Origin: Amycolatopsis vastitatis
GTDB lineage: Bacteria; Actinomycetota; Actinomycetes; Mycobacteriales; Pseudonocardiaceae
DNA length: 64,000 nt
NCBI RefSeq assembly: GCF_002234595.1
Contig: NZ_NMUL01000009.1
Span: forward strand, 1 to 64,000
Direction: 5' to 3'
Every line of letters starts with the position of its first letter. Positions within the stretch are counted from its first letter, which is position 1. Positions 39,544-48,240 of the stretch are shown piece by piece. The position numbers and the translations under genes were made by a program. Under the pieces are notes generated by a model. The model saw only the letters and a program-made list of their open reading frames with translations. It was not told where the DNA came from and ran no database searches.

Positions 39544-39773
39544 ACCGGCTGCTGCACCGCTCAGGATGGCAAGTCCGCGTCGCCACCGACGGCCTCCCGG
39601 AGTTCTTACCGCCGGTGTTCTTGGACAACAGCGAAAACCGAGGCGCAACAACCTGCACCAACCCTTGCCGTTCGCGGCATAACCACAGCATGGGACAGGC
39701 CCGCAGCCACACGGCTACGGGCCCACACCCACGTCCGCGAGGCGTGGCTACGCAAGGCAGCGAAGGCTTTTGA
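39544..39773 (+). pseudogene. 3' exon of the split HNH gene
   Basis: Joined to 37690 this segment continues the HNH protein as HRLLHRSGWQVRVATDGLPE and FLPPVFLD, the expected end of DUF222/HNH proteins. After that the tail (NSENRGATTCTNPCRSRHNH, ending at 39773) is not the usual C-terminus and may be frame-shifted. Another frame across 39650-39800 (VREAWLRKAAKAFEAQ) reads like protein, so the region may hold a second small remnant. No independent start codon is appropriate. Confidence 0.7.
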
Positions 39774-39978
39774 GGCTCAGGCGCGCACGGTGTCAGCGGC
39801 GTGAGTCAGCCTGCCGCTCGATGCCGAAGGCTTGCTACCCACAGGTTTCAAGCCACTGTCCTAGCCGCCCACGGGCGGTGCGATCGGCGTGCCGCTCAGC
39901 CGGAAAGGCTTGCCGCTAACGGACTTCGGACCGCCACCAACCCGCCCGAACCAGCGGCCACCCCATCGCACCACGTCG
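39774..39978. other. intergenic, no gene seen
   Basis: Positions 39774-39978 are a short, compositionally mixed region between the HNH 3' exon and the stop of the nucleotidyltransferase gene on the other strand. A frame at 39950-40050 is antisense to that gene. I see no terminator hairpin. Confidence 0.3.
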
Positions 39979-40800
39979 TCACCCCAGGCGTTCGCTCCAG
40001 TCCGTCAAGGCGGCAACGAGATCCCCGGGACCACCGACCTCCCGCAACCGCCGGACCTCGGCCTCGATGTAGTACCGGTACAACGGAACCAAGCCCACAG
40101 CCAGCTCGGGACCGGCCTCGTCCGCATCCAACGGCTGACCTTCCCGCACTCGCGCCCCGAGCCGGACCAAGGACTTCGACGGCGCTTCCGGCTGGGCCAG
40201 ATACCACTCCAGCGCTTCGTCGTTCGTGGCCGCGCGGCCGGTCTCCGTCGTTGCCGAATACAGGAAACGGACCGGGAAGAACACCGCCTTCGTGAACCAC
40301 ACCTTGTCGGCCAGGAGGCGGCGGGGGGTGCGGAACTCCGCCGTCACCTCGTCGGTCGCCAAGACCGCCACGGCGAACCGGGCGCTCTCCAGCAGCAGCT
40401 CTTCGGCGGCCGGGCGGGCCACCTCGGCCGTCACGTCCTCGCCCAGCAGGACGCGGCCGTGCTCTGCCAGCTGCAGGCGGTCCAGGGCTGGGAAACGGCC
40501 GTCGTCCTCTCCCTTGCGCAAGGCCGGCAGGGACGCCCAGAACACCGACAGCTTGCGGTGCAACGGGCTTCGCTCCTGCAGGGCCTCCGTCGCCGCCGCC
40601 ACCGCCGAGGGGTCGCCTTCCCGGACTTCCGTGAGGACCAGGGCCAGGTCTATGTCGCTCACCGCCGCCGAGTAGCCGCCGTACGACAGGCTGCCCAGTA
40701 CGTACGCGCCGATCAAGCGCGAACCGAACAGTTCCCGATACGATTCAGCGGCCTCGGTGGCGATCGCGCGGGCCTTGGTCGCCGGTTCGGTCGTCGTCAT
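39979..40800 (-). CDS. nucleotidyltransferase-domain protein
   Basis: A 273-residue protein with an N-terminal polymerase-beta-like nucleotidyltransferase domain: GAYVLGSLSYGGYSAAVSDI then DLALVLTEVREGD, giving the GS...SDIDL motif with the metal Asp pair. The remainder is helical (LYRYYIEAEVRRLREVGGPG at the end). This is the aminoglycoside-nucleotidyltransferase-like or MNT-like arrangement; the substrate is unknown and antibiotic resistance should not be assumed. The ATG at 40800 overlaps the stop of the di-iron gene by four bases (ATGA), so it is the last gene of a coupled trio with the prenyltransferase. Confidence 0.8.
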   Translation of the reverse strand: MTTTEPATKARAIATEAAESYRELFGSRLIGAYVLGSLSYGGYSAAVSDIDLALVLTEVREGDPSAVAAATEALQERSPLHRKLSVFWASLPALRKGEDDGRFPALDRLQLAEHGRVLLGEDVTAEVARPAAEELLLESARFAVAVLATDEVTAEFRTPRRLLADKVWFTKAVFFPVRFLYSATTETGRAATNDEALEWYLAQPEAPSKSLVRLGARVREGQPLDADEAGPELAVGLVPLYRYYIEAEVRRLREVGGPGDLVAALTDWSERLG

Positions 40801-41426
40801 GCCGCCACCGTATCGCGGCGGGCGCACTCCGCGATGCGGTCCGACACCACGCCGATCACCTGCCACGCCCGGTCCAGCACCGCGATCACCGCGTCCGCGG
40901 TCCAGTCCTGGCGCCGCCGCAGCAGTTCGTAGCCCATCTCCAGGTGCTCGACGTCGGCTTCGTCGTGCAGGTCGAAGTATTCGTCGTCCGGGAACGCCTT
41001 CGTGCCCGCCTGGCTGAACACCAGGCTGCCCGCCTCGAGGGCCAGGTGTGCCAGGACCGCGCGCTGCACGCCCGGCAGGATCGCGAACTGGTCCACGAAC
41101 CACGACGCGCCCATCTCGATCACCGGATCCCACACCAGCTCCCGGTCGTCCGCGCGGCTGCGCGCCAGGATCCGGTCGTGGCCCACCTCTTCCTGCTGGT
41201 GTTCGCACGCGAGCGCCCGCAGTTCCGGGTCGCTCTCGAAGGTGACGCGCGCGCTGATCATCCGCTGGAAGGCGTTCGACCACGGCTGCAGGTACGTGAG
41301 CACCGCCTTCTTCGTCTCCGCGGGAGTGTCCTCGCCGGTCAGCAGCCGGATCAGGTCCGACGACTCGTACTCGCGTTGCCGCTGCTCGTTGTGGCGCGCG
41401 ACGCGCTCGACGTCCTGCTGGGTCAC
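40797..41426 (-). CDS. haem-oxygenase-like di-iron (HDO) family enzyme
   Basis: A 209-residue all-helical protein of the iron-containing redox/haem-oxygenase-like type. Candidate metal residues lie in ALACEHQQEEVGHDRILA (residues about 72-89), LEAGSLVFSQAG and DLHDEADVEHLEMGYELL (about 153-170), which follow the E/H/D spacing of HDO enzymes. Such enzymes fragment, desaturate or N-oxygenate amino acids and lipids. The GTG at 41426 has AAGGAG eight bases upstream. It lies between the DMATS-type prenyltransferase (37-base gap) and the nucleotidyltransferase (4-base overlap), so it probably acts on the same metabolite. Confidence 0.75.
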   Translation of the reverse strand: MTQQDVERVARHNEQRQREYESSDLIRLLTGEDTPAETKKAVLTYLQPWSNAFQRMISARVTFESDPELRALACEHQQEEVGHDRILARSRADDRELVWDPVIEMGASWFVDQFAILPGVQRAVLAHLALEAGSLVFSQAGTKAFPDDEYFDLHDEADVEHLEMGYELLRRRQDWTADAVIAVLDRAWQVIGVVSDRIAECARRDTVAA

Positions 41427-41463
41427 GATCGGCTCCTTACCTTGGTGTTGCCGGAGATCAACT

Positions 41464-42564
41464 CTAGGCAAGATCGACAGGGGCGAGCGGAGAGGGACCG
41501 GGCCGGTCGTAGACGGGGAACCGGAAGTACGTGGTGACGTCGCCGCGCCGGCCCGCCGCGCGGTAGCTGACCAGCTCCAGCACACCCCGGCTGCCGGACA
41601 GCGGGCCGGGTGCCAGCGCGGCGGCGAGCGTGCGGAACCGGCCGGGGTCCACGCCTTCGTCGTGCAGCAGCGCCGCGGTGCGCTCCACGGCTTCCTGGTC
41701 GTCCTGGGCCAGATCCGGCAGCCGCAGGTACGTCGTGGACTCGGCGGCACGGTCCACCCCGGACCGGAACGCCAGGCACGTCAGGGCGCCCTCGCCGGCG
41801 TCGGCGCGGCTGCCGGCCAGCACCCGGTAGGCCGCTTGGGCCTCCTCCGGGTCGTGGCGCAGCGCCACCGCCGCGACGCGGCCGACCTCCGCGAGGCCGG
41901 CCGCGTGGTTGCGGTAATAGATCTTCACCCTGGCCCGGGTTTCACCGGCCAAGTCGACGGCGAAGAATTCGATCTCCCGGTCGCCTTCGACGGTTTCGAT
42001 GCGACGGTGGGCGTCTTCCCAGGCGGCTCCCAGGCCGAGCTGGGCCATGGCTTCGGCCACGGCCGTCTCGCGTTGCGCGTGGGGCCACGAGTACAGCCCG
42101 AAGTAGGTCTTGTGCACCACGCCGGACGGCGGACGCCAGGCGATCGAATGCCACAGCGGCGCGGGCGAGGGACGGCCCGCCCGTGGCGTGAACGTCTCGT
42201 GGACGCGCTCGAGCCGACGGGCGGCGAAACCGCTTTCACCTGGGAAAACCAGGTCGTGGCCGAGGCTGTCGAACAGCACGCGCAGCTCCGGCCGCCCGCC
42301 GGACCAGTTCACCGACATCTCGGCCGGGAACCCGTCGTCCGCCACATAGGACGGCTGGGCGGGCGCGGGCCCGATCCGCTCGTGCGCCCACGGGGGCAGC
42401 AGGGCGCGCAGCATCCGGGTCGTCCGGACGGACTGCTCGACCGGGACCTCGAGCGCGTCACACGCCGTCGACCAAAGTCCACACAGAAAGTCACCGAAGA
42501 GCCGACCCTGTGCCGGATAGTTTTCCCTTATATATTCGGGAATTCCTGGCACGTGGCTCGTCAC
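41464..42564 (-). CDS. DMATS-type (ABBA) aromatic prenyltransferase
   Basis: A 366-residue enzyme of the tryptophan-dimethylallyltransferase family. Recognised elements are ELRVLFDSLGHDLVFPGESG, HKTYFGLYSWPHAQ, ARVKIYYRNHAAGL, STTYLRLPDLAQDDQEAV and GDVTTYFRFPVYDRP: these repeating beta-strands carry the Lys/Tyr/Arg diphosphate ligands of the ABBA barrel. The enzyme should prenylate an aromatic acceptor such as an indole, without needing a DDxxD motif. The ATG at 42564 precedes MTSHVPGIPEYIREN. It heads a three-gene leftward operon. The acceptor and the nature of the final product are unknown. Confidence 0.9.
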   Translation of the reverse strand: MTSHVPGIPEYIRENYPAQGRLFGDFLCGLWSTACDALEVPVEQSVRTTRMLRALLPPWAHERIGPAPAQPSYVADDGFPAEMSVNWSGGRPELRVLFDSLGHDLVFPGESGFAARRLERVHETFTPRAGRPSPAPLWHSIAWRPPSGVVHKTYFGLYSWPHAQRETAVAEAMAQLGLGAAWEDAHRRIETVEGDREIEFFAVDLAGETRARVKIYYRNHAAGLAEVGRVAAVALRHDPEEAQAAYRVLAGSRADAGEGALTCLAFRSGVDRAAESTTYLRLPDLAQDDQEAVERTAALLHDEGVDPGRFRTLAAALAPGPLSGSRGVLELVSYRAAGRRGDVTTYFRFPVYDRPGPSPLAPVDLA

Positions 42565-42697
42565 GCCCGGATGTTATCAGGTGGATGCTTGCTCAACTAA
42601 AAATCTGCACCCGGGTGGTCCAGTCAATTGCGCCATGTGGGTAGCCGGTGTCCGGCGTGGACACGGAGGGGCACATCGGACACCGGCGTTGTCCAGT

Positions 42698-42728
42698 CCG
42701 GACATGACCGGACATGACCGGACATCGA
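42698..42728. repeat. three 10-bp direct repeats CCGGACATGA
   Basis: CCGGACATGA occurs twice in tandem from 42698 and a third copy is CCGGACATCG, a 10-base period matching one helical turn. Further GGACAC/GGACAT words lie at 42659, 42677 and 42733-42746. The cluster is about 135 bases upstream of the prenyltransferase start and next to the cvnD stop, so it may be a binding site for a cooperative regulator. Confidence 0.6.
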
Positions 42729-42746
42729 ATGGACACGGAGTGGACA

Positions 42747-43337
42747 TCAGACCCGCGCCGGCACCACCGTCATCGCGTGCTTGACCAGGCGGATCAGCGC
42801 GAGCTTGCTCGAGTCCCGGTCGCGGGCGTCGCACATGACGATCGGCACGCGGTCCGGGATCACCAGGGCTTCGCGGATCTCGTCGGTCGTGTAGCGCGGC
42901 GCGTTGTCGAAGCAGTTGACCGCGACGACGAACGGGATCTTCCGGCGTTCGAAAAAGTCGATCGCGGCGAAGCTGGTTTCCAGCCGGCGCGTGTCGACCA
43001 GCACGATCGTGCCGATGGCCCCGCGCGCGAGGTCGTCCCACATGAACCAGAAGCGCGCCTGCCCCGGCGTCCCGAACAGGTACAGCACGTGCCGCGGCGA
43101 GATCGTGATCCGGCCGAAGTCCAGCGCGACCGTCGTGGTCGTCTTCCGCTCGACGCCGGACAGGTCGTCCACCCCGGCACTCGCCTCGGTCAGCACCTCT
43201 TCGGTGGTCAGCGGCGGGATCTCGCTGACCGAACCGACCATCGTGGTCTTCCCGGCGCCGAAGCCGCCCGCGATGATGATCTTGACCGGCGTGGGGACCA
43301 GCTCCGCCCCCGCGGGGTCAGTACTTGATGAGGCCAT
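42747..43337 (-). CDS. cvnD: conservon GTP-binding protein CvnD
   Basis: A 196-residue Ras-like GTPase of the CvnD/MglA type. The P-loop is IIIAGGFGAGKTTMVGSVSE (residues about 19-38), switch II is LYLFGTPGQARFWFMWDDLA, and the base-specificity region reads VVAVNCFDNA in place of NKxD. It is the last gene of a cvnABCD conservon; CvnD proteins couple a membrane sensor complex to development or metabolism in actinomycetes. Its start overlaps the end of cvnC by 20 bases. Confidence 0.93.
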   Translation of the reverse strand: MASSSTDPAGAELVPTPVKIIIAGGFGAGKTTMVGSVSEIPPLTTEEVLTEASAGVDDLSGVERKTTTTVALDFGRITISPRHVLYLFGTPGQARFWFMWDDLARGAIGTIVLVDTRRLETSFAAIDFFERRKIPFVVAVNCFDNAPRYTTDEIREALVIPDRVPIVMCDARDRDSSKLALIRLVKHAMTVVPARV

Positions 43338-43689
43338 CGAGAACCGCCTGGAGTGTTTCGAGGTCCGGCGACTGCGCCGGGTTATGGGTGGGCGACCGCG
43401 TGATGACGAGGCCGCGTTCGATCAGGTCGCCGACGAGCACGCGCACGACCCCGAGCGGGATCTTCACGTAGACCGCGATCTCGGCGATGGACACCGGATG
43501 GCGGCACAGCTGCACGATCGCCTGGTGCTCCGGGCCGAGCCCGGCCGGCTCCTGCTCCGAGCGCAGAGTCATCACCTGCGTCGACAGGTCGAGCCGCGCG
43601 TTCTCGGCCGGCGTCCGGCCGCTCGTGATCGTGTACGGCCGGACCAGCGGCCCGGCAGCCTCGTCGTACCAGCCGTCATCGGCACTCAT
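43318..43689 (-). CDS. cvnC: conservon DUF742 protein CvnC
   Basis: A 123-residue DUF742 protein: the N-terminal GPLVRPYTITSGRT is diagnostic, and the winged-helix-like core is HQAIVQLCRHPVSIAEIAVY and VKIPLGVVRVLVGDLIERGL. Proteins of this family work with CvnA, B and D. The ATG at 43689 overlaps the cvnB stop by four bases (ATGA). Confidence 0.93.
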   Translation of the reverse strand: MSADDGWYDEAAGPLVRPYTITSGRTPAENARLDLSTQVMTLRSEQEPAGLGPEHQAIVQLCRHPVSIAEIAVYVKIPLGVVRVLVGDLIERGLVITRSPTHNPAQSPDLETLQAVLDGLIKY

Positions 43690-44111
43690 GTGGCCTCCCG
43701 CAGGACCGACGCCGCTTCTCGCGGCGCGGACGCCATGTAGTCGCCGACCCGCTTGACCAGCCGGCTCATCTCGTAGGCGATCATCTCGACGTCGACGTTG
43801 TCCGCGGCCAGCACGGCGAGGCAGGCGCCCTGCCCCGCCGCCGAGACGAACAGGTAGCCGCGCTCCATCTCGATCATGTTCTGCAGCACCGGGCCGCGGT
43901 TGAACTGCTTGCTCACCCCCTTGGCGAGGCTTTGCAGGCTGGAGGCGATGGCCGACAGCTGGTCCGAGTCGTCCTTGCCCATGCCCGCCGACTTGCCGAT
44001 CAGCAGCCCGTCGGCGGACAGCACGATGGCGTTCTGCGCGCCGACCACGCGGTTCACCATGTCATCGAGCAACCAGTTGAGATCGGGTTTGGGGTTCCCG
44101 TACTCGTTCAT
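43686..44111 (-). CDS. cvnB: conservon roadblock/LC7 protein CvnB
   Basis: A 141-residue roadblock/LC7-fold protein with LNWLLDDMVNRVVGAQNAIV, LSADGLLIGKSAGMGKDDSD and the Gly/Ala-rich ACLAVLAADNVDVEMIAYEM. In conservons it links the sensor kinase to the CvnD GTPase and may act as GTPase regulator, as in Mgl systems. It follows cvnA by a 54-base gap and overlaps cvnC. Confidence 0.93.
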   Translation of the reverse strand: MNEYGNPKPDLNWLLDDMVNRVVGAQNAIVLSADGLLIGKSAGMGKDDSDQLSAIASSLQSLAKGVSKQFNRGPVLQNMIEMERGYLFVSAAGQGACLAVLAADNVDVEMIAYEMSRLVKRVGDYMASAPREAASVLREAT

Positions 44112-44165
44112 TCGACGTCAGACCCTGACTTTCGGTGTGTGGACTTTCCTGTGTGCTGTCGCGGA

Positions 44166-46589
44166 TTACGCGTCGTCCGGCCCGCCGCGCCCGCGGCGGG
44201 TGCCCTTGTGGAACGCCGCGAGCGTGCGCGCGGTGCCTTCGCCCGGCGCCACGACATCCTCGGCGCTGTCGTCGGGTTCGTTCTCCAGCTGGGCGACGAG
44301 GTTCTGCTGGGGCTCACGCCGGGGCAGCCGGGGCCGGTCATCGGTCGGCTGGTTGTTTGCGGCGTTCGCGGCGTTGGCCGGGTCGGCGGCGGGCGCCAGT
44401 TCCGGTTCCGGCGTCGCCACCGGCACGGAGGGCAGAGCGTCGGGCGGCGTGAGGGCGCGTGCCGGGTAGGGCCGGGGCTTGGTGTCTCGTTTCATCGGGA
44501 TCTGGCCGCTGAACGAGCTGGGCGTGTCCATCGTGCGGAGCGAGCTTTCTGCTGCCTGCGGCGCGGGGCCGCCCACCGGGGCGAGGACCGCGGTGTCCTC
44601 CGCGGGCGTGGAACCGGTGTCGTCGGCCTGGTCGGCGTCCTGTCCGGCCAGGTGCTGGGTGGGGATGAGGACGGTGGCGCGGAGGCCGCCGTAGCGGGAG
44701 GGGTCGAAGGTGACGGTGATGCCGAGCCGGGCCGCCAGGCGCGCGACCACGAACAGGCCGAGGCTGGAGTCGGCCCGCAGGGCCATCGCGTCGAACTCGG
44801 GTGCCTCGGCCATCATCGCGTTGGCCCAGTCGCGGACGCCGTCCTTCATGCCGAGCCCCTGGTCCGACACGTCGACGACGACGCCGCGCGCGACCCGGCG
44901 GCTGGTCACCTCGACCGGCGAGCCGGGCGGCGAGAACGACGTCGCGTTGTCGACCAGCTCGGCGACGAGGTGGATCGTGTCGGCCACCGCGGCGCCGACG
45001 ATCGCGACGTCGGGCACCTGCTCGACCTGGACCCGCGCGTACTGCTCGGTTTCCGAGACGGCCGCGCGCAGCACCTCCATCAGCGGCACCGGCTTGCGCC
45101 AGCGGCGGCCCGGCTGCTTGCCGCCGAGGATGATCAGGTTCTCGGTGGTGCGGCGGGCGCGGGCGGCGAGGTGGTCGAGCTGGAACAGCGACGCCAGCTG
45201 CGTCGAGTCGTCCTCGCGGGCTTCCATCTCGTCGAGGATCTGCAGCTGCCGGTGGACCAGGACCTGGTTGCGGTGCGCGATGCCGAGGAACACGTTGTGC
45301 ACGCCGCTGCGGGCCTTGGCCTCGCTGGCCGCGGCGTTGACGGCGGTCAGCTGGGCGACGTTGAACGCCTCGGCCACCTGGCCGATCTCGTCCCGGCCGT
45401 GGTCGAGCTGCGGCAGTTCTTCCTTCAGGTCGACGGCTTCGCCGTTCTTCAGCCGGTCCACGATGTTCGGCAGCCGGTTGCGGGCGAGGTCGAGGGAGTC
45501 GTTGCGCAGCCGGGCAAGCCGCGTCATCAGCGCGCGGTCGACGAGCGAGCGGGACACCCGCACCGCCACGATGATCGCCGCCAGCGACGCGAGCAGCGCC
45601 AGGATGCTGCCGATGATCACGTTGCGCAGCTGGGCGTCGCCGGAGTCGATCGCGGCCGCCGAGACCTTGTCCGCCTGGGTGATGGCGAGATCGTTGAGGC
45701 TCTGGGCGACCTGGGTCGTCGCGTTCTCCCAGTCCGTTTCGGCCACCGGCACGGTGTTCTGCTCGCCGGTGGACCACGGGCCGTGCTTCACCAGCGCCTG
45801 TTCGGCGGTCGCCAGCTGCCGCCAAGCCGTGCTGGTCGTCAGCGCCCGGTACTTGTCGCGGACCCCCGGGTCGAGGAACGGCGCGATCTGGGCCAGCTGG
45901 GTCCGGTAGAGCCCGGACAGCTGCGCGAACTGCGCGAAGTCGTCGGGCGCGAACGTCCCGGACGAGAACGCCGTCGAGGCGAGCGACGTCTCACGCGACA
46001 TCATGTCACCGGCGCGGAAGACCGAGGTCGCCGTGATGCCACCGGTCGCCGCTTCGGCGTCGGGCACGACACGGGCCTGGGTGTCGAACAGGTTGGACGC
46101 GGTGTCCATCACGCCGTTGTAGTAGCTGTTGACCTGCGCGCGGTCGATGCTGCGGAAGCTGATCTGCGAGCGCAGCACGGGCAGCTGGTCGAACTGCGAC
46201 TTCAGCGCGTTGACCTTGGACGCGATCTCGTCGGGCGCGTTGGAGATGGTCGCGGCGAAGGCGTCCTTCAGCGCGGAGAGCTTTTCGTCGGTCGCCCGCT
46301 GCTGCTGCTGGAGCCTCGCTGGGCCCTGCGCCGGGTCGTCCAGGTACTGCAGCGCGGTCTGGCGTTCCTTCTGGAACTCGGCCAGCGCGGTGGCGGCGGG
46401 GATCGACACCTCGCGCACGGAAGCCGCGACCAACCGGACGTAAACGCCATTGAAGAGGAAGTAGGACGAGACCGCGATCCACAGCACCAGCAGCGTCACG
46501 CTGGGAATGAGAACGGTCCTGGTCAGCCTTTTGCGGATCGACTTGTCGTACGGCTTGTCCGACTCGTCCCTGGGGTCTTTGTTCAGCAC
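44166..46589 (-). CDS. cvnA: conservon sensor histidine kinase CvnA
   Basis: An 807-residue membrane sensor. Helix 1 is TVLIPSVTLLVLWIAVSSYF (residues about 29-48), then a large extracytoplasmic NIT (nitrate/nitrite-sensing type) helical domain (about 60-330), helix 2 IIGSILALLASLAAIIVAV, HAMP, and a GHKL ATPase with HLVAELVDNATSFSPPGSPV (N box), DQGLGM (G1) and SSLGLFVVARLAARLGITV. The dimerisation region (LGIAHRNQVLVHRQLQILDE) carries His residues but no classical HxxxxP box. A long disordered acidic/proline tail follows (about 650-807). It is the first gene of the conservon. Confidence 0.93.
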   Translation of the reverse strand: MLNKDPRDESDKPYDKSIRKRLTRTVLIPSVTLLVLWIAVSSYFLFNGVYVRLVAASVREVSIPAATALAEFQKERQTALQYLDDPAQGPARLQQQQRATDEKLSALKDAFAATISNAPDEIASKVNALKSQFDQLPVLRSQISFRSIDRAQVNSYYNGVMDTASNLFDTQARVVPDAEAATGGITATSVFRAGDMMSRETSLASTAFSSGTFAPDDFAQFAQLSGLYRTQLAQIAPFLDPGVRDKYRALTTSTAWRQLATAEQALVKHGPWSTGEQNTVPVAETDWENATTQVAQSLNDLAITQADKVSAAAIDSGDAQLRNVIIGSILALLASLAAIIVAVRVSRSLVDRALMTRLARLRNDSLDLARNRLPNIVDRLKNGEAVDLKEELPQLDHGRDEIGQVAEAFNVAQLTAVNAAASEAKARSGVHNVFLGIAHRNQVLVHRQLQILDEMEAREDDSTQLASLFQLDHLAARARRTTENLIILGGKQPGRRWRKPVPLMEVLRAAVSETEQYARVQVEQVPDVAIVGAAVADTIHLVAELVDNATSFSPPGSPVEVTSRRVARGVVVDVSDQGLGMKDGVRDWANAMMAEAPEFDAMALRADSSLGLFVVARLAARLGITVTFDPSRYGGLRATVLIPTQHLAGQDADQADDTGSTPAEDTAVLAPVGGPAPQAAESSLRTMDTPSSFSGQIPMKRDTKPRPYPARALTPPDALPSVPVATPEPELAPAADPANAANAANNQPTDDRPRLPRREPQQNLVAQLENEPDDSAEDVVAPGEGTARTLAAFHKGTRRGRGGPDDA

Positions 46590-47010
46590 GGCGGTTCACG
46601 AACTCCTGAGTGACGGTCGGCGAGGAAAGGGGACCCGGACGAGGAAGCGGACACGACGATGGGACACAGCGGCCGCCGTCACCCGTCTTCGCCTCACCCT
46701 CCGTGTTGCCGCGGAATCGATCAGGGCCAGATTTTTACCATGAACCCAGGAAGGGCTGTGGCTGTGACCCGGTTGGCGGACACTCGTCCGGCAGGCCGCG
46801 AACGCTGTTTACTCAGCGCTCCGGGACGATCACCGGCATTTCCTCAGGTAGCAGGCTTGGGACACATTTCAACGTCGGCTTACTGGGCCGAACGGGTGAA
46901 ATCGAATTCCTCGACTTCGCTGCGCGGAGTGTCCGTGGGCGTGGGCGAGAAGGGGCACGACTTCTGCACGGGCGTCCTGGGCGACCTCGTCCGCTGAGTC
47001 CGGGCGGAGA
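46590..47010. other. intergenic upstream of conservon
   Basis: No gene is seen in these 421 bases between the cvnA start and the kynU stop. The region should contain the conservon promoter near 46620-46740, where the DNA becomes more AT-rich (GATTTTTACCATGAA near 46731), but I cannot pick a -35/-10 pair. Confidence 0.4.
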
Positions 47011-48228
47011 TCAGCCGGCGAGTTCCCGCACGCGCGCCATGGCCTGCCGGACTTCGGCGAAGCCGGTCGTGAGGGGGCTCAGCCCGATGCGGATGCCGTC
47101 GGGGCGGCGGAAGTCGATGAGCACGCCGTTCTCGATGAGCACGCGCGAGAGCCGCTCGGCGTCCGGGTGCCGCAGCGTGACGTGGCCGCCGCGCCGGTCG
47201 TCGTCGCGGGGCGAGGCGATCGTGAACCCGAGCGGGACGAGCCACGCGTCGGCGAGGGCCAGCACCCACCGGCCCAGCGCCACGGCCTTGGCCCGCACGC
47301 GGTCGATCCCCGCTTCGGCCAGCAGCGCGACCCCCTCCTGGACGCCTGCCATGCCGAGCACCGGCGGGGTGCCCGACAGCGCCCGCCGGATCCCCGGCGC
47401 CGGCACGTAGCGCGGCGCCATGGCGAACGTGTCGGCCGCGCCCATCCAGCCGGTGATGGGCTGGCCGAACGCCTCGTGGTGCCGCGCGTTCACGTAGAGG
47501 AAGGCCGGCGCGCCGGGCCCGGCGTTGAGGAACTTGTACGTGCAGCCGACGGCGAAGTCGGCGCCCGCCGCGTCCAGTCCGACCGGGAGCACGCCGACGC
47601 TGTGGCAGAGGTCCCACACGACGAGGCCGCCGCGTTCGTGCACCAGCCGCGTGACGGCGGCCAGGTCCGCGATCGCCGCCGACCGGTAGTCCACATGGGA
47701 CAGGACGACCGCCGCCGTGCGCGGGCCGGTGACCGCGGCGACGTCCTCGGCGCGGACGCCGGTCAGCGGGCCGGTCTCGATCCACCGCGGCGTCAGGCCG
47801 AGTTCGGCGGCGACGCTCTCGACGAGGAACCGGTCGGTGGGGAAGTTCGCGGTGTCCGTGACGATCTCGTCGCGTCCCGGCCGGAGCGCGACGGCCGACC
47901 GGAGCGTCTTGTAGAGGCACACGGACGTCGAATCGGCGACGATCGTCTGCCCCGGCGCGGCCCCGAGCGCGACGCGTCCCAGCTCGTCCCCGATCTCCTC
48001 GGGCAGCGCGAGCCAGCGTTCTTCCCACGACCGGATGAGCCGGGAGCCCCACTCCTCGGCGACAAGGTTCCGCAGCCGCTCGGCGGTGGCCCGCAACGGG
48101 CGGCCCAGGGAGTTCCCGTCGAGGTAGGCGACCACGCTCGCGTCGGTGATCGGGACGAACCGGTCGCGGAACGCGGCGAGCTCGTCGGTGGCGTCGAGCC
48201 GCTTCGCTCCTTCGGGCGAGATGTCCAT
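47011..48228 (-). CDS. kynU: kynureninase
   Basis: A 405-residue PLP enzyme converting kynurenine (or 3-hydroxykynurenine) to anthranilate (or 3-hydroxyanthranilate) and alanine. Supporting segments are AYLDGNSLGRPLRATAERLR, TSVCLYKTLRSAVALRPGRD, VVLSHVDYRSAAIADLAAV and WDLCHSVGVLPVGLDAAGAD, then GCTYKFLNAGPGAPAFLYV, with the PLP-binding Lys in TYKFLN. The ATG at 48228 is preceded by TCATGG-type sequence 12 bases after the DUF5997 stop, so the two genes may be co-transcribed. A lone kynU suggests a role in tryptophan catabolism or anthranilate supply. Confidence 0.92.
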   Translation of the reverse strand: MDISPEGAKRLDATDELAAFRDRFVPITDASVVAYLDGNSLGRPLRATAERLRNLVAEEWGSRLIRSWEERWLALPEEIGDELGRVALGAAPGQTIVADSTSVCLYKTLRSAVALRPGRDEIVTDTANFPTDRFLVESVAAELGLTPRWIETGPLTGVRAEDVAAVTGPRTAAVVLSHVDYRSAAIADLAAVTRLVHERGGLVVWDLCHSVGVLPVGLDAAGADFAVGCTYKFLNAGPGAPAFLYVNARHHEAFGQPITGWMGAADTFAMAPRYVPAPGIRRALSGTPPVLGMAGVQEGVALLAEAGIDRVRAKAVALGRWVLALADAWLVPLGFTIASPRDDDRRGGHVTLRHPDAERLSRVLIENGVLIDFRRPDGIRIGLSPLTTGFAEVRQAMARVRELAG

Positions 48229-48240
48229 GACCGGACCGGC

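Noticed and set aside
36601..39773. Insertion sequence or prophage around the HNH and reverse transcriptase genes
   Set aside because: There is no transposase, integrase or terminal inverted repeat pair; domain V/VI and the maturase identify a group II intron.
39979..40800. Aminoglycoside resistance gene
   Set aside because: The nucleotidyltransferase motif is present, but it is coupled to a prenyltransferase operon and nothing shows an antibiotic substrate.
42659..42746. CRISPR array or replication iterons at the GGACAT repeats
   Set aside because: Units are only 10 bases with no spacers of uniform length, and there are no cas, rep or dnaA genes nearby.
43932..46613. Long plus-strand frame opposite cvnA and cvnB
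   Set aside because: Antisense shadow of the conservon genes, with low-complexity Arg/Gly-rich translation and no family match.
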